64,000 bases of DNA from CAZIOH01 sp964540815 (GTDB lineage: Bacteria > Myxococcota_A > Polyangia > Fen-1088), in assembly GCA_964540815.1 (NCBI GenBank), contig CAZIOH010000023.1:10532-74531 (forward strand), in the 5' to 3' direction. The stretch's first letter is position 1, and each line of letters begins with the position of its first letter. The notes under the pieces were generated by a model, which was not told the DNA's origin, did no database searches, and saw only the letters and a list, made by a program, of their open reading frames with translations. The position numbers were made by a program, and so were the translations under genes. Shown piece after piece: positions 1 to 9,948 of the stretch.

Positions 1-2442
1 CACCTTGCGCTTGGCGCCGGGCCCCGCCCGCAGGGCGCCGTAGACGAAGACGTGGTCGGCCTCGAGCCCCTTGGCCTTGTGAATGGTCAGGATCTGGACC
101 GCCGGCTCCTCGGTCTCCACCTTCTGAATGCCCCGTCCCTCGGCCAGCGAGCCCGTCGGTTGTCGGCGCCGCGCCTGCAGCGACCCGAGCAGCGCCACCA
201 GATCCGAGATGGACCGCGCCGACTGTCCCGCCTCCGCCACCAGCACGTCGATGAGCTGGCGATAGTTGGCGAGCCTCCGCTGGCTGAACGGCGACAGCCG
301 CAGGCGACGGGTCACCCCGCTGTCGTGCAGGATCGCCGGCCACAGCAGGTCGAACCGGCGCTCGGCGGCGAGCGCGTGCCAGGCGCCGAGCCGGCGCAAC
401 GCCGGATGGCCCGGCTCGGGGTTGGGAACGCGGCCAAGCTCGGCGAGCGGGATGCCGAAGAAGGGCGTCAGCCACGCCTGGAAGCGCGCCACCCGATCGG
501 TGGGATCGGCGATGGCCGCCAGCAGCCTGCGCAGGTGCTCGGCCTCCGGCGTCTCGAAGAGGTGGTCGGGCTTGTACAGCGCGTTCGGGATCCCGGCCTC
601 ACGCAACGCCTCGGCCATCTCCGCCGACTCGCCGTTGGTCCGGGTGAGCACGAAGATCTCCGAGAGGCTCACGCCCCGATCCTCCGGCCCGGTCTCGCCG
701 CGCCACAGCCGCAGGATGGTGCGCACCATCCCGGCCCGCAGGGCGGCGCGCACGTGCCCGATGCGGCGGGTCTTCGCCTCGAAGTCCAGCTTGAAGAGGG
801 TGATCCCGGGGGCCGCCTCGCCTGGAGCCAGGGCGCCGCGCGCGCTCCGCACCGGGTGCGCGTAGGTCACCCCGCCCGTGAAGAACGGCGCCGGCGCGCC
901 GGCGCCGAGGAGGGCGCCCAGCTCCAGCTCGTGATGTTTTCCCTCGCCCTTGGCGCCGCGGCCGTCCGGGATGGGCGACGTCGGGGCGCAGATGGCGTTG
1001 TACGCGTCCACCACCTCGGCGTAGGAGCGGTGGTTGACCGAGAGGACGGTCCGTCGGCCACCGCGCGCGACCAGCTCGTCGGCCGCCCCGAGGAAGGTGC
1101 GCACGTCGGCCCCGCGGAACCCGTAGATGGCTTGCTTGGGATCGCCGACCAGGACCAGGGGATGGGTCCCGCCGCTCTCGAGGAAGCACCGCCGGAAGAC
1201 GCGCCACTGTGCGGGCGAGGTGTCCTGCGCCTCGTCGATCAGGGCGATCCGGTAGCGGGCGCGGATGCGCGCCACGAGGCCCGCGCCGCCCGCCGGTGCC
1301 TCGACCGCCTCGGCCAGCGCGGTGATCATGTCATCGAAGTCGAACAACCCCTGGTCGCGCTTGCGCTGCGCGACCGCCCGTGCGATCTCGGGCAGGAACG
1401 TCTGGACCACCGCCTCGTCGAGCGTGGGCGCGTGATCGAGGATGGCCCGCGCCACCCGGGCCAGCGGTCCGAGCGCGGGATCGTCGTCGGGGACGGCGTC
1501 GAGATCTCCGAGATGGTCGACGAAGGTCTCGGCGCCGTCGAGGTGGGCGAGGAAGGGCGCCCGGGTTCCCTCGTCCAGGCAGCGGCGGGCCACCTTCATG
1601 GCTTCCTCGAGCCGCTCCTGGTGGCCGCGCCGCCGGCGGGACATGGCCTTGAACGCGACGGCCATCGGCGCGCTCTCGCAGCGCAGGGCCACCAGCGTCC
1701 GCATGACCTCGTCGAGCGCGCGCTCGTCGTAGGGGCAGTCCCAGACGACCGCCTCTGGGCTGGCCTGCTGGGCCGCGAAGGCCCGGTAGAGCAGCTCCTC
1801 CAGCCGCTCGACGGCGGCGGTCTGGACCGTGGCGAGATAGGTGTCGAGATAGTCGACGTAGGCCGGCTCGGTGGCGAAGCGGCACCGCAGGCGGTCGCGA
1901 AAGAGCTCCGAGAAGAGGCGGCGACCATCGGTCTGGGTCTGGTGCAGGAGGCGCTTGGTGAAGAACGGCTCCTCGACGAGGATGCGCTGACAGAACCCGT
2001 GGATGGTGGAGATCGCGGCGCGGTCGAGGCTGGCGCGCGCCGCGAAGAGGCGCTGGCGAGCGAGCCCATCGAGGCGCCAGACCCCGGGGCCAGCGGAGGT
2101 GGCGCCGCCGGGAGCGTTCGTCGAGGCCTCGCGGGTGGAACCGCCGTCGGTGCACGCCAGGGCCTGGTCGATCTTGGCGCGGATCCGGGCCAGGAGCTCG
2201 GCGGTGGCGCGCTCGGTGAAGGTCACCACCAGGATCTCCTCGAGCCGGGCCCGTCCGGTGAGGACGAGGTCCAGCACCAGGTGCTCGAGCAGGTAGGTCT
2301 TGCCGGTTCCAGCCGAGGCTTCGATCACCGTTCCCACCCCGAGATCGAGCTCGTCGAGCTCGGGCGGGCGCACGAGACGCGCGGACGCAGTCGAGGTCGC
2401 GGACGCGGAAGAAGAGGGTGAGCGGGGCGCGGGGGTGCTCAT
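1..2442 (-). CDS. recB: RecB, exodeoxyribonuclease V beta subunit (3' part outside window)
   Basis: Helicase-nuclease subunit of RecBCD, which processes double-strand DNA ends for recombination. The reading frame runs from ATG at 2442 and leaves the window open, so about 813 N-terminal residues are visible. A Walker A motif EASAGTGKTY lies near residues 41-50. Helicase motif II reads DEAQDTSPAQW near residue 405. A motif of the type VGDPKQAIYGFRGAD follows near residue 437. All are typical of superfamily 1A RecB/AddA. The neighbouring recC identifies it as RecB rather than AddA. The start ATG overlaps the recC stop in an ATGA, so the two are translationally coupled. The 2B/2A helicase end and the C-terminal nuclease domain should lie beyond base 1, possibly followed by recD. 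The nuclease site itself cannot be judged here. Confidence 0.93.
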   Translation of the reverse strand, partial: MSTPAPRSPSSSASATSTASARLVRPPELDELDLGVGTVIEASAGTGKTYLLEHLVLDLVLTGRARLEEILVVTFTERATAELLARIRAKIDQALACTDGGSTREASTNAPGGATSAGPGVWRLDGLARQRLFAARASLDRAAISTIHGFCQRILVEEPFFTKRLLHQTQTDGRRLFSELFRDRLRCRFATEPAYVDYLDTYLATVQTAAVERLEELLYRAFAAQQASPEAVVWDCPYDERALDEVMRTLVALRCESAPMAVAFKAMSRRRRGHQERLEEAMKVARRCLDEGTRAPFLAHLDGAETFVDHLGDLDAVPDDDPALGPLARVARAILDHAPTLDEAVVQTFLPEIARAVAQRKRDQGLFDFDDMITALAEAVEAPAGGAGLVARIRARYRIALIDEAQDTSPAQWRVFRRCFLESGGTHPLVLVGDPKQAIYGFRGADVRTFLGAADELVARGGRRTVLSVNHRSYAEVVDAYNAICAPTSPIPDGRGAKGEGKHHELELGALLGAGAPAPFFTGGVTYAHPVRSARGALAPGEAAPGITLFKLDFEAKTRRIGHVRAALRAGMVRTILRLWRGETGPEDRGVSLSEIFVLTRTNGESAEMAEALREAGIPNALYKPDHLFETPEAEHLRRLLAAIADPTDRVARFQAWLTPFFGIPLAELGRVPNPEPGHPALRRLGAWHALAAERRFDLLWPAILHDSGVTRRLRLSPFSQRRLANYRQLIDVLVAEAGQSARSISDLVALLGSLQARRRQPTGSLAEGRGIQKVETEEPAVQILTIHKAKGLEADHVFVYGALRAGPGAKRKV

Positions 2443-5400
2443 GCGTCGGGTTGCACCTCGTCGGACGCGTCGGTGGCCGCCGATCCGGCGCCGGGTGGGT
2501 CCCCCTCGGCAGGCTCGGGGCCGAACGCGATCTCGAAGCGCCGGCGACGGAGTGCCCGCGCCGTGATGGGATCCGGGATGGGGTAGTCCCAGGGGTCGGG
2601 GACGGGCCCCCATCCGGTGCTCATGCTCCCGCGATAGAAGGGATCGCCGCGCATGAAGGCGATCTGCTCGGCGAGGGGCAAGCGGCTGCGCATCGCCAGC
2701 TCGATCGCCTCGCACGGAAAGAGGATGGGCTCCACACCCGCGAGCAGGTCGCCCACCAGGCACGCGAGGTACGCGCGCGCCGCGGCGACGGTCGTGAAGG
2801 GTGAGTGGAAGATCCTCACCAGCTTGCCGGGCTTGCTGGCAGGCTTGCCGGACTTGCCAGGCTTGCCGGACTTCTTGGCGCCCCCCGGGCTCGGGGCCCC
2901 CGAATCGATGTGCAGGCTGTGCAGGCGAGCCCCAGCCATCTCTTCTTCCATGTCCTGCTGTTCGAGCTGCTCCCGCTGGTCGCGCTTGCCGACCACGAGC
3001 GCCACCGCCTCGACCAGAGCCTGCACGCGCTGACGGGCGATCTTGGCGTCGGCCTGCCGCCCGAGGCTGGTGTGCAGCAGCGCCAGGCTCCCGTCGCCGA
3101 GGGTCAGGAGCGGCTCCGTGGTGCCGTGGATCTCGATCGCGATCGGGGCGGCAGCGTCCCGTCCCGAGGGCGCGGCCCCGGCGGCAGGCAACGCACCGGA
3201 CGGCAACGTGAGGCGCAGGGGCGGAAGCAGCTCGAGCCCCACGCGCTCGCCCTCGGCGGATCCGGCCAGCGCGATGGGCAGGTCGAGGTGCTGAAGCTCG
3301 GGGCGGCCGAAGCAGATCCGGCGTGGTTGCGGGCGGACCTTGGCGTCGGACCATGCGAGGTGCGCCGAGACCGCCGCCCACCACTTCCCGAGCTGCTGGA
3401 GATGGCGGGACCGCAGGTGGTCGCCGAACAGCCCGGTCGGGCGCGGATTGGCGTACCGCTGCCGGACCGCGCGGCGATCGTAGGCCGCCGCCAGGGTGGT
3501 GAATGCGGCCTCGGGCGAAGGCGCATCCGACGCGGCGCCGAGCTGGAAGAGCGCCTCCGAGAACGCCTCGCGGAGCAGGGAGCTCTCGACCCGGCGGGGC
3601 ATATCCACCGGCTCGTCCTCGAGATCGCGGGCCTCGCCCTCGTCACCGACGTCGCGCAGGCGCAGGAAGAAGCGGGCGCTGCCCTGCAGCGGACATTGAA
3701 GGAAGCGCACCAGATCTCCGAGGCGCAGCACGAGCGGCGGGGCAGCGCCCGTTCCCGGAGGCGTGCGCCCGCTCTGTCCGGCGGTGGGAGGCTCCTCATC
3801 GGGGCTCGGCTCGGTCGGCGTGGGACCGAGCGACTCGATCTGCGAGAAGTGCGGCGCGAGCAGGTGACGGGTCTCGGGCGCGAGCGCCTGCAAGAGGACA
3901 TCGCCAGGCAGGCGGGCGGCCTCGGGGACTGCCCGGCGGATCGCCTCGCCGATCGCGCGCGCCCGATGCTCGGCGCGCGCGCCCGGAAAGGCTGCCCGCG
4001 CCAGGGCGTCCTCGTCCCGGTGAAGGGGGAGTCGGCGCGCGCCGGCTCCTTCTGGCGCTCCGGGCGGGGCGAGCAGTCTCACGCCGTAGTGCTGCGCCAC
4101 CACCTCGGCGAGCTCGAGCACCACCACCGACGGGAGCACCGGCAGGGCGGTGTAGGGATCGCGATCGACCGAGGTGAGGATCAGCCGCTCGCGGGCGGCG
4201 AGCAGGGCCTCGAGGAACAACGACCGATCGGCCTCCCGGGGCGAGATCGGCGCGGAGATCCCCGGCGAGCCCGACGGGGCCCGCCCCTCGCCCATGGAGC
4301 CCCAGGGATCGAAGACGTTGCGCCGCTCGGCCGCCGGGAACCGCTCGGCGTCGAGCCCGGCCACGAACACCACCCGGAACGGGATGCCGCGCAGGGCGCG
4401 CAACGTCCCCACCGTCACACCCCCTCCGAAGGGCTGCGCGCGCGCCACCCGCAGCCCGGCCATCGCCTCGCGCATGAGCGCCGTCGCCGCGGTGAGGCCG
4501 AGCCGCAAGCCGCTGTCGCGCTCGCCGGCTTCTTCCGTCCCGCCGTCCGTGCCTCCGCGTGGCTCGGGCGCGCCGACGGCCTCGCCGAGGGCGTCGAGCT
4601 CGGCCAGGATCCGGGCGCGCGCCGCGTCGTCATCGGGGCCGAGCGGCGCCACGTAGGCATCGAGGACCGCCCGCGCCCAGCCGGCCCATTCACCGAACGA
4701 CAGGCGGGCGCCGCGCGCGAAGGCTGCGTCGGCCAGCAGCGAGCGCAGCAGGAGCGCCAGCGTGTCCACGTCGGCGCGCATCCCCGCCGGGATCTCCGCG
4801 GGCACGAGGCCGGCGCGCGGCGCAGCGCCCGCGGTGAGGGGCCCCCCTGGCCCCTCGGCGATCCGCATCGGGGATTCCGCGCCGCTGCGCGGGCCCGCGG
4901 CGAACACCCCGAGGCCGAGCCGGCGCAGGGCCTGATCCCAGTTGAACACGTCCTCGGTGACGTAGGTGTCGGCGAAGGCGCCGCGGTCGGGCCCCTGCGC
5001 GACCCCGAGCGCTTCGCACAGGGACACCCAGAGCTCTGCGGCGGCGGCGCTGGCCAGCCCGGCGACCCGCGCCTGGATGTTGGGGTGCGTGAGCACGTCG
5101 AGGACCTCGCGACGGGTGAAATTCCCCGCGAACAGCTCGAGCAGTTGCACCAGCGCCGCGCCGACCGCGCTGGTGCTGGCGAGGGTGGGCGCCACCCAGG
5201 TGAAGGGCAGGCCGCTCGCCTCCTGCAGCACGGTCGGGCCGAGGACGACGTAGGGATCCTCCGGATCTCCGGCCCCGGTCAAGAGCACCGCGATGTCACA
5301 AAACCGCAGGTGGGGATCGGCGCGCACGGCGGCCCAGATCTCCCCCGCGATCGTTTCCCAAGCGCGGCGCGGGTCAGGCGCACCGAGGATGCGCAGCGAG

Positions 5401-6719
5401 GCGTCTGCCTTGTCGGCTGCGGCGGCGGCGGCGGTGGTGGTGTCGTCGGCGTGCGCGTCGCCCCGGGCGCCGCCCTCGGGGACGCGCCCGTCGAGCACGT
5501 CGCGCTGCAGGCGCGCGAGCAGGGACGCTGACCCGGTCCGCGAGCGGCCCGAGGGCTCGACGAAGCGGGGATCGAAGTCCCCGTCGACCAGCTGCCCGAG
5601 CGCCCGCAGCCCCGGCAGCGTGGCCCGGCCCCACAGGGTGAGCAGGGGATTGGCGGGGGGAGGCGCCGGAGGAAAAGGGGAATCGGACGGCACCGGAAGG
5701 TCCTCGGTCGACCCGGGCGGCGCGGCGCCGAGGCCCGCGAGCTCGAGCTGCCCGGGCGCCGGGCCCGGACGGGCCCCGCGCGCGCCGCGTCCGCGACCGC
5801 GCCCGGGGCGCGCGAACGCGGCACGGGCGCTCGCGGGCTGGATCGCGGCGAGGCGCGCGGCGCGGGCCGTGTCCGTGTCCTCCCAGAATTCCCGACATGG
5901 ATTGAACGCGTAGATCGTCACCTGCGTGAGCGCCCCCAGCGCTTGCAGGATGGGAAAGTAGGATTCGGGGATGTCCGAGAAGGCGAAGAGGTGGATCTGG
6001 CGGGGGGGCTGCCAGGCGCGGGCCAGACCTTCCTCGATGATCCGATCCACGGGCACGAACCGCCTCCCCGTGCGCCGGCCCCGTTGCTCGAAGCGGCCTC
6101 CCCGCCCGAACAACCCCCGCCACAGGTCGGCCTCCGCCGATTCCAGCGCGGTGGCGTCGTCGCCGCCGTCGTGCTCCTGGCGTGGGCCGTCGGAACCGTG
6201 CCGGGGGCCGGTCGCCGGGGCCGCCGCGCCGGCTCGCCAGGCGCGGCCGAGGGCGGGGCGGCTCTCGATCCAGTCATCGAAGGCCGCCGCCAGCGCTCCG
6301 CCGAGCTGCACGCGCCTCCGGTCGTGGACTTCTTGGAGTTCTTGGGAGTCTTGGGCCTCGGGCGAGGCCCCGCCGGCCCGCAGGTAGCGCGCGAAGGGCG
6401 AGCCGCCCGGCGGCAGCCCTTCGAAGAGGTCGAGCAGCTCGCCGAGGATGTGGCCCGCTCCGATGATGGTCACGTCGGGATGCGCCGACGCACACAGCCG
6501 CGTCGCCGCCTCGCGCAGCGACAGGCGCTCGAGGTTGCTGACGATGCCCCGCCGACGCGCCAGCTCCAGCTCGACGAAGGCCCCGAGCGTGTGGCTCGGG
6601 GTGAGCAACCAGAAGTCCTCGAAGAGCGCCCGCCCGTCGGCGTCGCCCGGCTCCGGCAGGGTCTCGGCCAGGGCTCCAGCCAGCGCCTCGAGCGCATTCG
6701 ATGTGTAGACGCGAATCAC
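2439..6719 (-). CDS. recC: RecC, exodeoxyribonuclease V gamma subunit
   Basis: Non-catalytic, Chi-recognising subunit of RecBCD. The 1,426-residue protein begins MIRVYTSNALEALA, the usual RecC start, and the helicase-like fold can be followed along its length. It is longer than E. coli RecC (about 1,120 residues). The extra length comes from Pro/Gly/Ala-rich inserts, for example near residues 300-350, and from a Lys/Gly/Pro tract near residues 1280-1300 coded by a degenerate repeat at about 2818-2886. It is first in the recC-recB operon and overlaps recB by 4 bp. A promoter candidate lies 50-80 bp upstream. The assignment is secure from the N-terminal motif, size and linkage to recB. Whether Chi recognition is conserved cannot be read from sequence. 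Confidence 0.9.
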   Translation of the reverse strand: MIRVYTSNALEALAGALAETLPEPGDADGRALFEDFWLLTPSHTLGAFVELELARRRGIVSNLERLSLREAATRLCASAHPDVTIIGAGHILGELLDLFEGLPPGGSPFARYLRAGGASPEAQDSQELQEVHDRRRVQLGGALAAAFDDWIESRPALGRAWRAGAAAPATGPRHGSDGPRQEHDGGDDATALESAEADLWRGLFGRGGRFEQRGRRTGRRFVPVDRIIEEGLARAWQPPRQIHLFAFSDIPESYFPILQALGALTQVTIYAFNPCREFWEDTDTARAARLAAIQPASARAAFARPGRGRGRGARGARPGPAPGQLELAGLGAAPPGSTEDLPVPSDSPFPPAPPPANPLLTLWGRATLPGLRALGQLVDGDFDPRFVEPSGRSRTGSASLLARLQRDVLDGRVPEGGARGDAHADDTTTAAAAAADKADASLRILGAPDPRRAWETIAGEIWAAVRADPHLRFCDIAVLLTGAGDPEDPYVVLGPTVLQEASGLPFTWVAPTLASTSAVGAALVQLLELFAGNFTRREVLDVLTHPNIQARVAGLASAAAAELWVSLCEALGVAQGPDRGAFADTYVTEDVFNWDQALRRLGLGVFAAGPRSGAESPMRIAEGPGGPLTAGAAPRAGLVPAEIPAGMRADVDTLALLLRSLLADAAFARGARLSFGEWAGWARAVLDAYVAPLGPDDDAARARILAELDALGEAVGAPEPRGGTDGGTEEAGERDSGLRLGLTAATALMREAMAGLRVARAQPFGGGVTVGTLRALRGIPFRVVFVAGLDAERFPAAERRNVFDPWGSMGEGRAPSGSPGISAPISPREADRSLFLEALLAARERLILTSVDRDPYTALPVLPSVVVLELAEVVAQHYGVRLLAPPGAPEGAGARRLPLHRDEDALARAAFPGARAEHRARAIGEAIRRAVPEAARLPGDVLLQALAPETRHLLAPHFSQIESLGPTPTEPSPDEEPPTAGQSGRTPPGTGAAPPLVLRLGDLVRFLQCPLQGSARFFLRLRDVGDEGEARDLEDEPVDMPRRVESSLLREAFSEALFQLGAASDAPSPEAAFTTLAAAYDRRAVRQRYANPRPTGLFGDHLRSRHLQQLGKWWAAVSAHLAWSDAKVRPQPRRICFGRPELQHLDLPIALAGSAEGERVGLELLPPLRLTLPSGALPAAGAAPSGRDAAAPIAIEIHGTTEPLLTLGDGSLALLHTSLGRQADAKIARQRVQALVEAVALVVGKRDQREQLEQQDMEEEMAGARLHSLHIDSGAPSPGGAKKSGKPGKSGKPASKPGKLVRIFHSPFTTVAAARAYLACLVGDLLAGVEPILFPCEAIELAMRSRLPLAEQIAFMRGDPFYRGSMSTGWGPVPDPWDYPIPDPITARALRRRRFEIAFGPEPAEGDPPGAGSAATDASDEVQPDA

Positions 6720-6769
6720 CGCAAATGGTTCCGTGGGGACGGGCCGGGGCCGGACACGAGCAGAGGGAG

Positions 6770-6797
6770 TCTATACATCCACACCGCCCCTGGTCGA
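6770..6797 (-). promoter_or_regulatory. candidate sigma-70 type promoter for recCB
   Basis: On the minus strand a TCGACC -35-like hexamer (6797-6792) is followed after 16 bp by TATAGA (6775-6770). Transcription would begin near 6763, giving a leader of about 40 nt before the recC ATG at 6719. The match is moderate. It was chosen because it is the only TATA-like element in this GC-rich gap. Confidence 0.3.
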
Positions 6798-6888
6798 ACG
6801 AGGGAACGAGGGAACGCATCTCCGCCCGGACACCACATGTATGCACCGCCGCTGCTCACGCGCGCTTTATGCGCGGCCGAATCTGACG

Positions 6889-8652
6889 ATGAGCCAGGGC
6901 ATGCAGGGGAAGATTCGCTCACTGTTTCTGGCATCGCTCGCGGTCACCAGCATCGCGGCCTCCGTTCGCGCCGCCGCTCCCACGCCGGGGCAAACGCCCG
7001 TCGTCGCTGGTGGTCACGAGCCTCCGGTGTCGTCGGCTCCCCCGCCCGCTGGAGACTATCTCAAGCGCATGCACGACCGCATCCATGCGCGGTGGGTCGA
7101 GAGCGGCGCCGCCGTCGCGGGTCCGGCTGGCCTCCGCGCCACCCGTCCGGCCGATGTGGCTCCCGCGTCGGGCGCCGCCGCCTCGGGCGGGCAGGACGTC
7201 ACCCTCGCGATCGGAATTCGCTGGGATGGCACCATCGCCGAGCTCTCGGTCCGCGGCAGCTCGCAATCCCCGGAGCTCGACCGGCGGGCCATCGAGATCA
7301 CCCGCAAGAGCGCGCCCTTCCCGCTGCCCCCTCAGGACATCGTGTCCGACGACGGCTACGCGCACGTGGAGTGGACCTTCTCGCGCGACGCGCGCGGCTG
7401 CGCGGCCGGAGCGCGCATCACCCGCGCCGAGGATCCCCTCGACGTCTCGCTGCCACGCCTGATCCAGAGCAACCGCGTGCCCGAGGCCATGCGGCGCGTG
7501 GGCGGCGCGGTCGCGAGCGGCTCGGACGCCCCCCTCGATCGCTTCGCCCGCCTCTTCCTGGCGCGGGCCATCCCGGATCCCGTCCTCGATGTCACGGCGG
7601 CGGCGGCCCTGGCCGAGGTGGGCGATCGCTCGCAGATCGATCGCCTGCGCGGTGGGCTCGGCTCCCGGGCCACCGCGGCGATCGCCGCCCGTGGGCTCGC
7701 GCGGCTCGGCGTCGATGTGTGCGATGCGGTCGAGCCGACCCTCGGCTCGGGTACCCGACCCTCGCGCGAGATCGCCCTCGACACCATTCGTGGCCGCGCG
7801 GGCGACGGCGCCGACGTGACGGCGTGCGTGCCCGCGCTCATGCGGGTCCTCGGCGATCACACCCAGCCGGCGTCGATCCGGCTGGCCGCGCTCGACATCG
7901 TGGTTCGCCACGTCCCGGCCGGGGCCAAGGCCGCGATCGCCGTCGCGATGCAGGACAAGGATCCGGCGGTGCGCGGCGCCGGGATCTATGCATCGGTCAA
8001 GAAGGGCGCTGGGCGCCCGGAGATGTATCGCCTCGCGCCCATGCTCCACGATCGCGCGGTCGAGATCCGGACGGCGGCCTCGGCGGGGATCGTCCGGGCC
8101 GCCGGGGACCAGGCGCTCGACCAGCTCTATCTCCTGGCCCGCGAGACCGACCCACGCCCCGGCCAGGCGGTGGCGGAGGAGCTCGCGCAGCTCGGCAGCC
8201 CGGCCTCGGCCGAGCTGCTCGGCAAGATGCTGAAGCGCAACAACCTCCCGGTCCAGCTGGCGGCGGCGCATGCCCTCGCCCGGCGCAAGGACGCCGCGGC
8301 CCGGGCCCAGCTCGCCGAGCTCGCGGCCGAGCTTCCGGCGCAGGTGCGGCAAGAGCTTCAAGCCCCCGCATCGGCCTCCCCGGCTAGCGCGAGCGCGGGC
8401 GCCGGCGGCACGGCTTCGGCCGCGACCCCCGTCCTCGAGCCGTTCGAAGCCCTGCTTCGCCAGCGCCAGGAGCACGCCGCCGCCCAGTGGATCGTGGCGC
8501 ACTGGATCGCGCTGCCTCCCCAGGAAGGCATCGCGGCGCTCGGGACCTGGCTCGGCCGCGCCGCCGGCACGCGCTCGAACCCGGACGTCAAGTCGGCGGC
8601 CGGGCCGGCAGCTGGCCCGGCTGGCGCGCGCACCGCGAGCGCGCTGCCGTGA
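6889..8652 (+). CDS. secreted protein with TonB_C-like domain and HEAT repeats
   Basis: Unnamed exported protein of about 587 residues. From ATG 6889 (alternative ATG 6901) a signal peptide is visible, with charged MQGKIRS, a hydrophobic core and cleavage near SVRAAA. Residues around 75-190 resemble a TonB C-terminal fold, with phrases such as VTLAIGIRWDGTIAELSV and ELDRRAIEITRKSAPFPLPP. The remainder, roughly residues 200-500, is a run of alpha-helical HEAT/PBS-lyase-like repeats in which each unit carries an A-A-x-A-L or V-R pattern. Ala/Pro-rich segments lie near the end. It is divergent from recC. Periplasmic scaffolding is an inference; no enzymatic motif is seen. An open frame extends upstream to 6733, but its N-terminus would not look like a signal peptide. 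Confidence 0.75.
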   Translation: MSQGMQGKIRSLFLASLAVTSIAASVRAAAPTPGQTPVVAGGHEPPVSSAPPPAGDYLKRMHDRIHARWVESGAAVAGPAGLRATRPADVAPASGAAASGGQDVTLAIGIRWDGTIAELSVRGSSQSPELDRRAIEITRKSAPFPLPPQDIVSDDGYAHVEWTFSRDARGCAAGARITRAEDPLDVSLPRLIQSNRVPEAMRRVGGAVASGSDAPLDRFARLFLARAIPDPVLDVTAAAALAEVGDRSQIDRLRGGLGSRATAAIAARGLARLGVDVCDAVEPTLGSGTRPSREIALDTIRGRAGDGADVTACVPALMRVLGDHTQPASIRLAALDIVVRHVPAGAKAAIAVAMQDKDPAVRGAGIYASVKKGAGRPEMYRLAPMLHDRAVEIRTAASAGIVRAAGDQALDQLYLLARETDPRPGQAVAEELAQLGSPASAELLGKMLKRNNLPVQLAAAHALARRKDAAARAQLAELAAELPAQVRQELQAPASASPASASAGAGGTASAATPVLEPFEALLRQRQEHAAAQWIVAHWIALPPQEGIAALGTWLGRAAGTRSNPDVKSAAGPAAGPAGARTASALP

Positions 8653-8727
8653 CGTTCCGTTGGCCTTGGTCCCGACAGACCCGAGGCTGAATTTGCAGGT
8701 GGGGTCTCGGGCGTGTAAGCGTGGCCC

Positions 8728-9870
8728 ATGTCGCCGCGCCCGTCGCGTTCCCGCTCCTCCGGCCTCTCTCCTGCTCCTCGACTGACGATCCTCCCCGCGC
8801 TGGCCCTGGCGGCGCTCCTGTTGACCAGCGGCCTTGCCGCCCGCGCGGCGGACGGGATCGCGTCGCACGCCGCGGCCGAGCGCATCTACGTCACCGCCGA
8901 GGACGGTGGTGAGGTGGCGGTGGTGGATCCCGAGTCCGCCAGCGTGGTTGCCCGCATCGCGGTCGGCAAGCGCCCCCGCGGGATCCGGCTGGCGCCCGAC
9001 GGGCGCACGCTCTACGTCGCGCTGTCGGGCTCGCCGAAGGGGGGGCCGGGGGTGGACGAGAGCAAGCTGCCACCCGCCGATCGAGCCGCGGACGGCATCG
9101 GGGTGATCGACCTCGCGGGCGAGCCCCCGCTGAAGCTGGCCCGGGTCTATCCAAGCGGACAGGATCCCGAGTCGTTCGATCTCTCGCACGACGGCCGGCG
9201 GATCTTCATCTCGAACGAGGAGACCGCCGAGATGTCGGTGCTGGACCTGCCGACCGGCCAGGTCGTCGCGCGGGTCCCGGTGGGCCGCGAGCCCGAAGGG
9301 GTCACCGTGGGCCCCGACGGCAAGGTGGTGTACGTCACCTCCGAGGAGGAGAGCGTGGTGGTGGCGGTCGACACCGCTTCCCTGGTACCGCTCGCCCGCA
9401 TCGAGGTGGGGCCCCGGCCCCGCAACGTCATCGTCACCGCCGACGGGAGGACCGCCTTCGTGCCGAACGAGATGCAGCCGAGCGTGACCGTGCTGGATCT
9501 GCTCACCAACCGGCGCGCCGGCCAGGTGGCGGTGCTCGCCAAGGCCAAGACGGTGCTCGGGCCTCGACCGATGGGTGGGGTGCTCTCGCGCGACGGGCGC
9601 ACCCTCTTCGTCTCCACCGGGCGCGGCGAATCGGTGGCGGTCATCGACGTGCACACCCGGAAGCAGACCGCGATCATCGACGGGGTGGGGGCCCGTCCCT
9701 GGGGGATCGGCCTCAGCGGCGACGGCCGCTTCCTCTACACCGCCAACGGTCCCTCCAACGACCTCGCGGTCATCGAGGTGGCCTCGAGACGGGTCGTCAA
9801 GCGAATTGCGATTGGCGGACTGCCCTGGGGCCTGGCCGTCTCCCACCGCCGACCCCAGCGCCCCCGGTAG
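8728..9870 (+). CDS. secreted YVTN/YncE-type beta-propeller protein
   Basis: The 380-residue protein has an N-terminal signal sequence (hydrophobic PALALAALLLTSGLAA, cleavage near ARAA). Six or seven beta-propeller blades of the YVTN family follow. Each blade carries a motif of the type G-x-x-P-x-G-(I/V)-x-(L/V)-x-x-D-G-R-x-(L/V)-(Y/F)-(V/I), for example KRPRGIRLAPDGRTLYVA and REPEGVTVGPDGKVVYVT. Such proteins are periplasmic or surface-exposed and often bind partners rather than catalyse. Ligand unknown. It follows the HEAT protein by 75 bp on the same strand and may be co-transcribed. It ends just before a GC-rich hairpin. Confidence 0.85.
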   Translation: MSPRPSRSRSSGLSPAPRLTILPALALAALLLTSGLAARAADGIASHAAAERIYVTAEDGGEVAVVDPESASVVARIAVGKRPRGIRLAPDGRTLYVALSGSPKGGPGVDESKLPPADRAADGIGVIDLAGEPPLKLARVYPSGQDPESFDLSHDGRRIFISNEETAEMSVLDLPTGQVVARVPVGREPEGVTVGPDGKVVYVTSEEESVVVAVDTASLVPLARIEVGPRPRNVIVTADGRTAFVPNEMQPSVTVLDLLTNRRAGQVAVLAKAKTVLGPRPMGGVLSRDGRTLFVSTGRGESVAVIDVHTRKQTAIIDGVGARPWGIGLSGDGRFLYTANGPSNDLAVIEVASRRVVKRIAIGGLPWGLAVSHRRPQRPR

Positions 9871-9931
9871 ATCAACATCGGCCGCGCCGACCCGGGATGT
9901 ATGGGGAGGCGGTCCTCGACATGGCTGGGCG

Positions 9932-9948
9932 ACGCGGCTGTGCCGCGT
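9932..9948. terminator. hairpin between convergent genes
   Basis: ACGCGGC, a three-base loop and GCCGCGT form a perfect 7-bp stem in the 170-bp gap between two convergent genes. There is no U-run on either side, so if it terminates it may need Rho or act only as an RNA-stabilising stem. Confidence 0.35.

Noticed and set aside
52..2421. Long plus-strand open frame covering recB
   Set aside because: It is antisense to the recB reading frame, which carries Walker A, DEAQDTSPAQW and other motifs. The composition is the high-GC shadow of that gene, with no domain of its own.
2805..5531. Plus-strand open frame of over 900 codons across recC
   Set aside because: Antisense shadow of recC; the repeated Gly/Arg/Ala composition and lack of any motif match a codon-bias artefact.
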